A DNA stretch of 64,000 nt, from contig JBAMJR010000246.1 in assembly GCA_038501785.1 (NCBI GenBank), positions 1,469,001 through 1,533,000 of the forward strand. Direction: 5' to 3'. Below the pieces are notes generated by a model. That model was not told the DNA's origin and did no database searches. It saw nothing but the letters and a program-made list of their open reading frames with translations. Within the stretch, counting starts at the first letter, position 1. Each line of letters starts with the position of its first letter. This DNA comes from Myoxocephalus aenaeus. Its lineage: Eukaryota; Chordata; Actinopteri; Perciformes; Cottidae. The position numbers and the translations under genes are program-made. This document shows positions 61,006 to 64,000 of the stretch, one piece after another.

Positions 61006-61036
61006 AGAGACGTTTTGCAGAAAGAGCTGACAACTT
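60977..61036 (+). CDS. Possible isolated coding exon
   Basis: Between an acceptor TTGTTCCAG and a donor ACTT|GTAAGAC there are 60 bases, phase 1 at both ends. They read KRALEIKAARDVLQKELTT, a charged, helix-prone peptide. The three exons of the unidentified gene downstream are also joined by phase-1 introns. The equivalent site in block B copy 2 (63158) has lost the frame. It may be a displaced exon of that gene or of a decayed upstream copy. No start codon or partner exon could be tied to it. Confidence 0.3.
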
Positions 61037-61156
61037 GTAAGACACAAAATCATCACTGATAATTGTTTAACACTCTTATTGAACCTGTCTATCAAACAGT
61101 TTACTTTTCAACCATAACTATTATGGGTTACTGTAGAAAGTAATACAGGTAGCCAT

Positions 61157-61227
61157 ATTGGTCTGCTACTGTGGAGCTCGCGCGCACCCTTTGGCGCGAA
61201 ACGTCGTCTTCCATGCGCATGCGCATG
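61157..61227 (+). promoter_or_regulatory. Promoter with CCAAT, E2F and NRF1 sites
   Basis: Within 71 bp: ATTGG (inverted CCAAT, 61157-61161), TTTGGCGCGAAA (61190-61201, a full palindromic E2F-type site) and TGCGCATGCGCA (61214-61225, a perfect NRF1 palindrome). An ATG with splice donor follows at 61317. No TATA box is seen. The combination is usual for vertebrate genes expressed in proliferating or germ cells (established knowledge). Confidence 0.75.
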
Positions 61228-61316
61228 TCCCTTCAGGGATTCGCGACTCGCGAGTAAAAATAGGATACTTCCCTCATCTGGATAGCTAAAGAAGAGACTC
61301 TGCTGGCTAAGTTAAT

Positions 61317-61964
61317 ATGAGCGAATTGGCAGGTTAGATGGCTTAATCTTAAATTAAACTCAGAGTGGCTAATGTTTACTTATAATAACTAATTAACATA
61401 AAGTAGTTAATGGTAGAATCGGCCATCCAGTTGTTGTTGTTGTTGGCTATGAAAAGTAAACTATTAAGTGAAAGCTAACTTTTAATAAAACACAGTGTGA
61501 AACTGTAGTAATGCAGAATCGTGAGACAGGAGCTTGTTGTTTAGTATCTTCCTCTATAGCTGGCTAATAGTTCAAATATTACAGTTAATTAAGTGTAATT
61601 TCATTTTTAATAGTCATTAATGTTCGCTAAAGGAGAAAGGTTAGCACTATTTTAGGTCAATGCTAGCTAAACACTACGCATACGGCTAACGTTATATCAG
61701 TCTGAGACCAAACCTGAACACATTAATGTTGGAGTGAGACCTCTCACATTAACATTTATTTTGATTTAACAGGAATCAACATTGAGGACTTGATTAATGT
61801 TACACCACTGAGAGAAGGTAAAGTTTTACAAAGTACAAATGAAATAATCTTGAAAATCCAAAAATCAATCTGATGAGGTATATTTTATGCCCTGCTGTCA
61901 GGTGGAGAAATGCTGGAGCCCAAAGTTGAACAGTTGATGGGCAAATTAAGAAGGCTGCAACAAG
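61317..61964 (+). CDS. First three exons of an unidentified gene
   Basis: Exons 61317-61332, 61773-61817 and 61902-61964 join in phase with consensus donors (GTTAGA, GTAAAG, GTAGTG) and acceptors. They give MSELAGINIEDLINVTPLRE then GGEMLEPKVEQLMGKLRRLQ and Q, 41 complete residues. All introns are phase 1. The peptide is acidic then basic, and the last exon looks like the start of a coiled coil. The gene starts about 90 bp after the CCAAT/E2F/NRF1 cluster. No further exon is convincing before the window end. I do not recognise the family. A cell-cycle or germ-line role is only inferred from the promoter. Confidence 0.5.
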
Positions 61965-62625
61965 GTAGTGTTTGACTGACTTGGACTTTTCACGTTTTTG
62001 AATCATGTGCATATTATATGACCTCCTTATGAGAAGAGTTTTAGGTCTGTTCAAGTTTTGTCTTATTCCACGTTACTTTATAAATGACAAACCTCCACTT
62101 CCTTCTAAAGTTGAAACTGTTCTCCATCTAACATTTTTATTTAATTGGTAGTAAACATTTTCGACCTACTGTAAAGCAGTTCGGTCAAGCCAAAGGTACA
62201 AAGTGAAGGCAGCGAACTCACTGTCGCGTCTCTCCGCCTTCGTGTTAAATTGGTCTCACGTCGGCGCTTTGGGTCGGTCCTATGAAATCGACTTTTCGGT
62301 TATTTGGCTGTCGTATTAATTGGTTAGTCATTTGATCAGCTTTAGTCCTGTAGTTCGTTTTACGTATTCGCTGCTCTCGACAAGCCAGCACGAATTTCAA
62401 CTTGAAACTCTGACCAAAGCCGGATGTGGAGGGATGATCTTGACATGTTTGTTCGTCTTTGGGGAGCTATACTTCCGCTTCCGATGGTAACTCTGTTTGT
62501 TTTCTTGAATTTAACGATAAAAAACAGTTAATAGAGCATTAGACTGCATTTAGCGTGTCTTATAGCGGTAAACTGATCTAACAATGTCAAAACTTTTCAA
62601 CACGAAGGTCTGAGATTGAAAGAAC

Positions 62626-63180
62626 GCTTTGTGAATGTGCACCAATCAGAAGGCTCGTTGTGCCGTCTGTATGCTAATGAACCTCGACTTCTTTTAGGTT
62701 TAACAGAAAAAAACAGTATAAAGAGCAATAATCTTAACAAATTACTGGTAACAGTCAGAGTTTAAGCAAAACACGGTAAACTACATGCAACAAGTATAAG
62801 TTGAACACAACCGTTATAACTTAAAACCGTGAGTAAGACAGCTGTCCGTTATGACTATAAAGGTTCTTACGTCAAATAACGTTATCTTCAGTGAGGTACA
62901 TCCTTACCTGTTACTCCAAACAAGGAGTATCAGATCATGATGAGTGGAGAACCATGAGATATGATTAATATCTCCATCTCTAGGGAACTGCAACACCCTA
63001 CGAGACCCATTCTGATTTACTATGTGAAAAAATAAGAAGAAGCTGAGACTCATGAGTTTGTCAGATGTGCCAGCACGATTGAATCATGTTTGAATGACAT
63101 ACAAAGGGAAAGTTAAGAAGTAGCTATAATACAGTCAAACTCAGTGTTTTCTTCCAGGTTAAAAAGCACTGGAACAAAGC
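62626..63180 (+). repeat. Duplicated block B, copy 2
   Basis: Direct repeat of 60455-61005. It has small insertions and deletions (for example, AAGAAGCTGAGACTCATGAG near 63034 is absent from copy 1), and the exon-like segment is degraded. Confidence 0.85.
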
Positions 63181-63203
63181 AGCTGTTTAACTTACACTGT
63201 TTT

Positions 63204-63998
63204 TTGCTTTTCATTAAAACTGATACCATGTAAAAGTTTTTAATTGTGTGTGTTCTACCATGAGCCACTGTGAGAAGAGATTTTTCTAATAAAAGTAAAC
63301 CGGCTGTGTTCTTGATATTAAATACTGACCAATAAATCAACATGGCTAATATTATAATTCAACTTAGCTGATCGTAGAAGAAGCTGCAGTACAAATCCAA
63401 AAGATATACTTTAAATTCATATTTTGCCATTGCATCATGCATTGCATAGGTTGTCTGCCACAGAGCGGAGACTTTATTTTCCAGTTATAGATCCACTAAG
63501 TCTGTGTGAGTTTGAGTTATGTGTTCAAAAATAAATAGCCTTTTTAGCATTGTGTTTTCACTCTTTAATATTGACATCAGCCTCAAACATCAAGTCTTGG
63601 TCAGGTTTAAGGCTTTTGAATAGTGGATACCATCCATCCATCCATCCATTTTCGACCGCTTATCCGGGGTCGGGTCGCGGTGGCAGCAGGTTCAGCAGGC
63701 CGACCCAGGCTTCCCTCTCACCCGCAACACTTTCCAGCTCATCCTGGGGGACCCCGAGGCGTTCCAAGGCCAGCCGGGAGATATAATCCCTCCAGCGTGT
63801 CCTCGGTCTTCCCCGGGGCCTCCTACCAGTTGGACGTGCCTGGAAAACCTCTAATGGGAGGTGTCCAGGAGGCATCCTGACTAGATGCCCGAACCACCTC
63901 AGCTGACTCCTTTCGACACATTGTTACATATTTGGATCAAATTTTGAATTAAAAGATTAATGTCATCGAAATATAAAAAATCAAATGAAGTAGGCTTA
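63204..63998 (+). repeat. Duplicated block A, copy 2, split by a LINE piece
   Basis: Direct repeat of 59786-60261. It is interrupted at 63631 by about 285 bp of LINE 3' end and then resumes (ACATTGTTACATATTTGG) to the window edge. Confidence 0.9.
63631..63916 (-). mobile_element. LINE 3' end fragment, minus strand
   Basis: The minus strand encodes the C-terminal tail of a fish LINE protein (GRPRTRWRDYISRLA, LERLGVPQDELESVAGERE, then LLPPRPDPG) and ends in an ATGG repeat, seen here as CATCCATCC. Only the last about 285 bp are present. It lies within block A copy 2, so it inserted after the duplication. Confidence 0.85.
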
Positions 63999-64000
63999 AT

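Noticed and set aside
62400..62485. Possible exon ending at a donor after TTCCGATG
   Set aside because: ETS-like motifs (CGGAAGT on the minus strand) and a GTAACT donor are visible, but no partner exon or stable frame could be found.
1..64000. CRISPR arrays, bacterial operons, rRNA or tRNA genes
   Set aside because: None seen. The direct repeats present are microsatellites, a coding minisatellite and transposon copies, and the gene structure is vertebrate.

Overview
The window reads as nuclear DNA of a teleost fish, probably a percomorph (inference). It has intron-containing vertebrate genes, long CA/GT, GA and AT microsatellites, Tc1-type DNA transposons, and fragments of fish LINEs and other dispersed repeats. 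There is no bacterial-type operon. I rebuilt gene models by hand from splice sites and checked reading-frame phase at every junction.

Layout, left to right. (1) 1-2.3 kb: intergenic or intronic DNA with microsatellites. (2) About 2.3-2.85 kb: GC-rich promoter region, with a possible divergent minus-strand exon and the likely 5' UTR exon of cap2. (3) 7.7-22.5 kb, plus: cap2 (cyclase-associated protein 2), 12 coding exons, 463 aa; its introns hold an LTR remnant, microsatellites and LINE pieces. A Tc1-like element lies in its 5' intron at 5.7-6.9 kb. (4) 23.8-25.4 kb, minus: aunip (Aurora kinase A and ninein-interacting protein), 423 aa, tail to tail with cap2 and head to head with vps28. (5) 27.0-30.3 kb, plus: vps28 (ESCRT-I), 223 aa, with a second Tc1-like copy in an intron. 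(6) 31.4-32.9 kb: decayed LINE with reverse-transcriptase remnants. (7) 33.3-35.0 kb, minus: a secreted Pro/Gln/Tyr-rich tandem-repeat protein that I cannot name. (8) 36.9-44.6 kb, plus: mapk15 (ERK7/8), 14 coding exons, 609 aa. (9) 46.5-59.9 kb, plus: grina (TMBIM3/LFG1), non-coding first exon, long first intron, 342 aa, with a 729-bp TIR element in the intron. (10) 59.8-64 kb: duplicated blocks copying the end of the grina 3' UTR. These surround a promoter with CCAAT, E2F and NRF1 sites and the first three exons of an unidentified small-exon gene.

The genes are independent eukaryotic transcription units, not a pathway. vps28, mapk15 and grina all lie on human 8q24.3 (established knowledge), so their linkage here is probably ancestral. 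cap2 and aunip come from other human chromosomes.

The best leads for something undescribed are the tandem-repeat secreted protein, the E2F/NRF1-driven gene start inside the duplication, the TIR element with a perfect internal hairpin, and the two Tc1 copies broken by different lesions.
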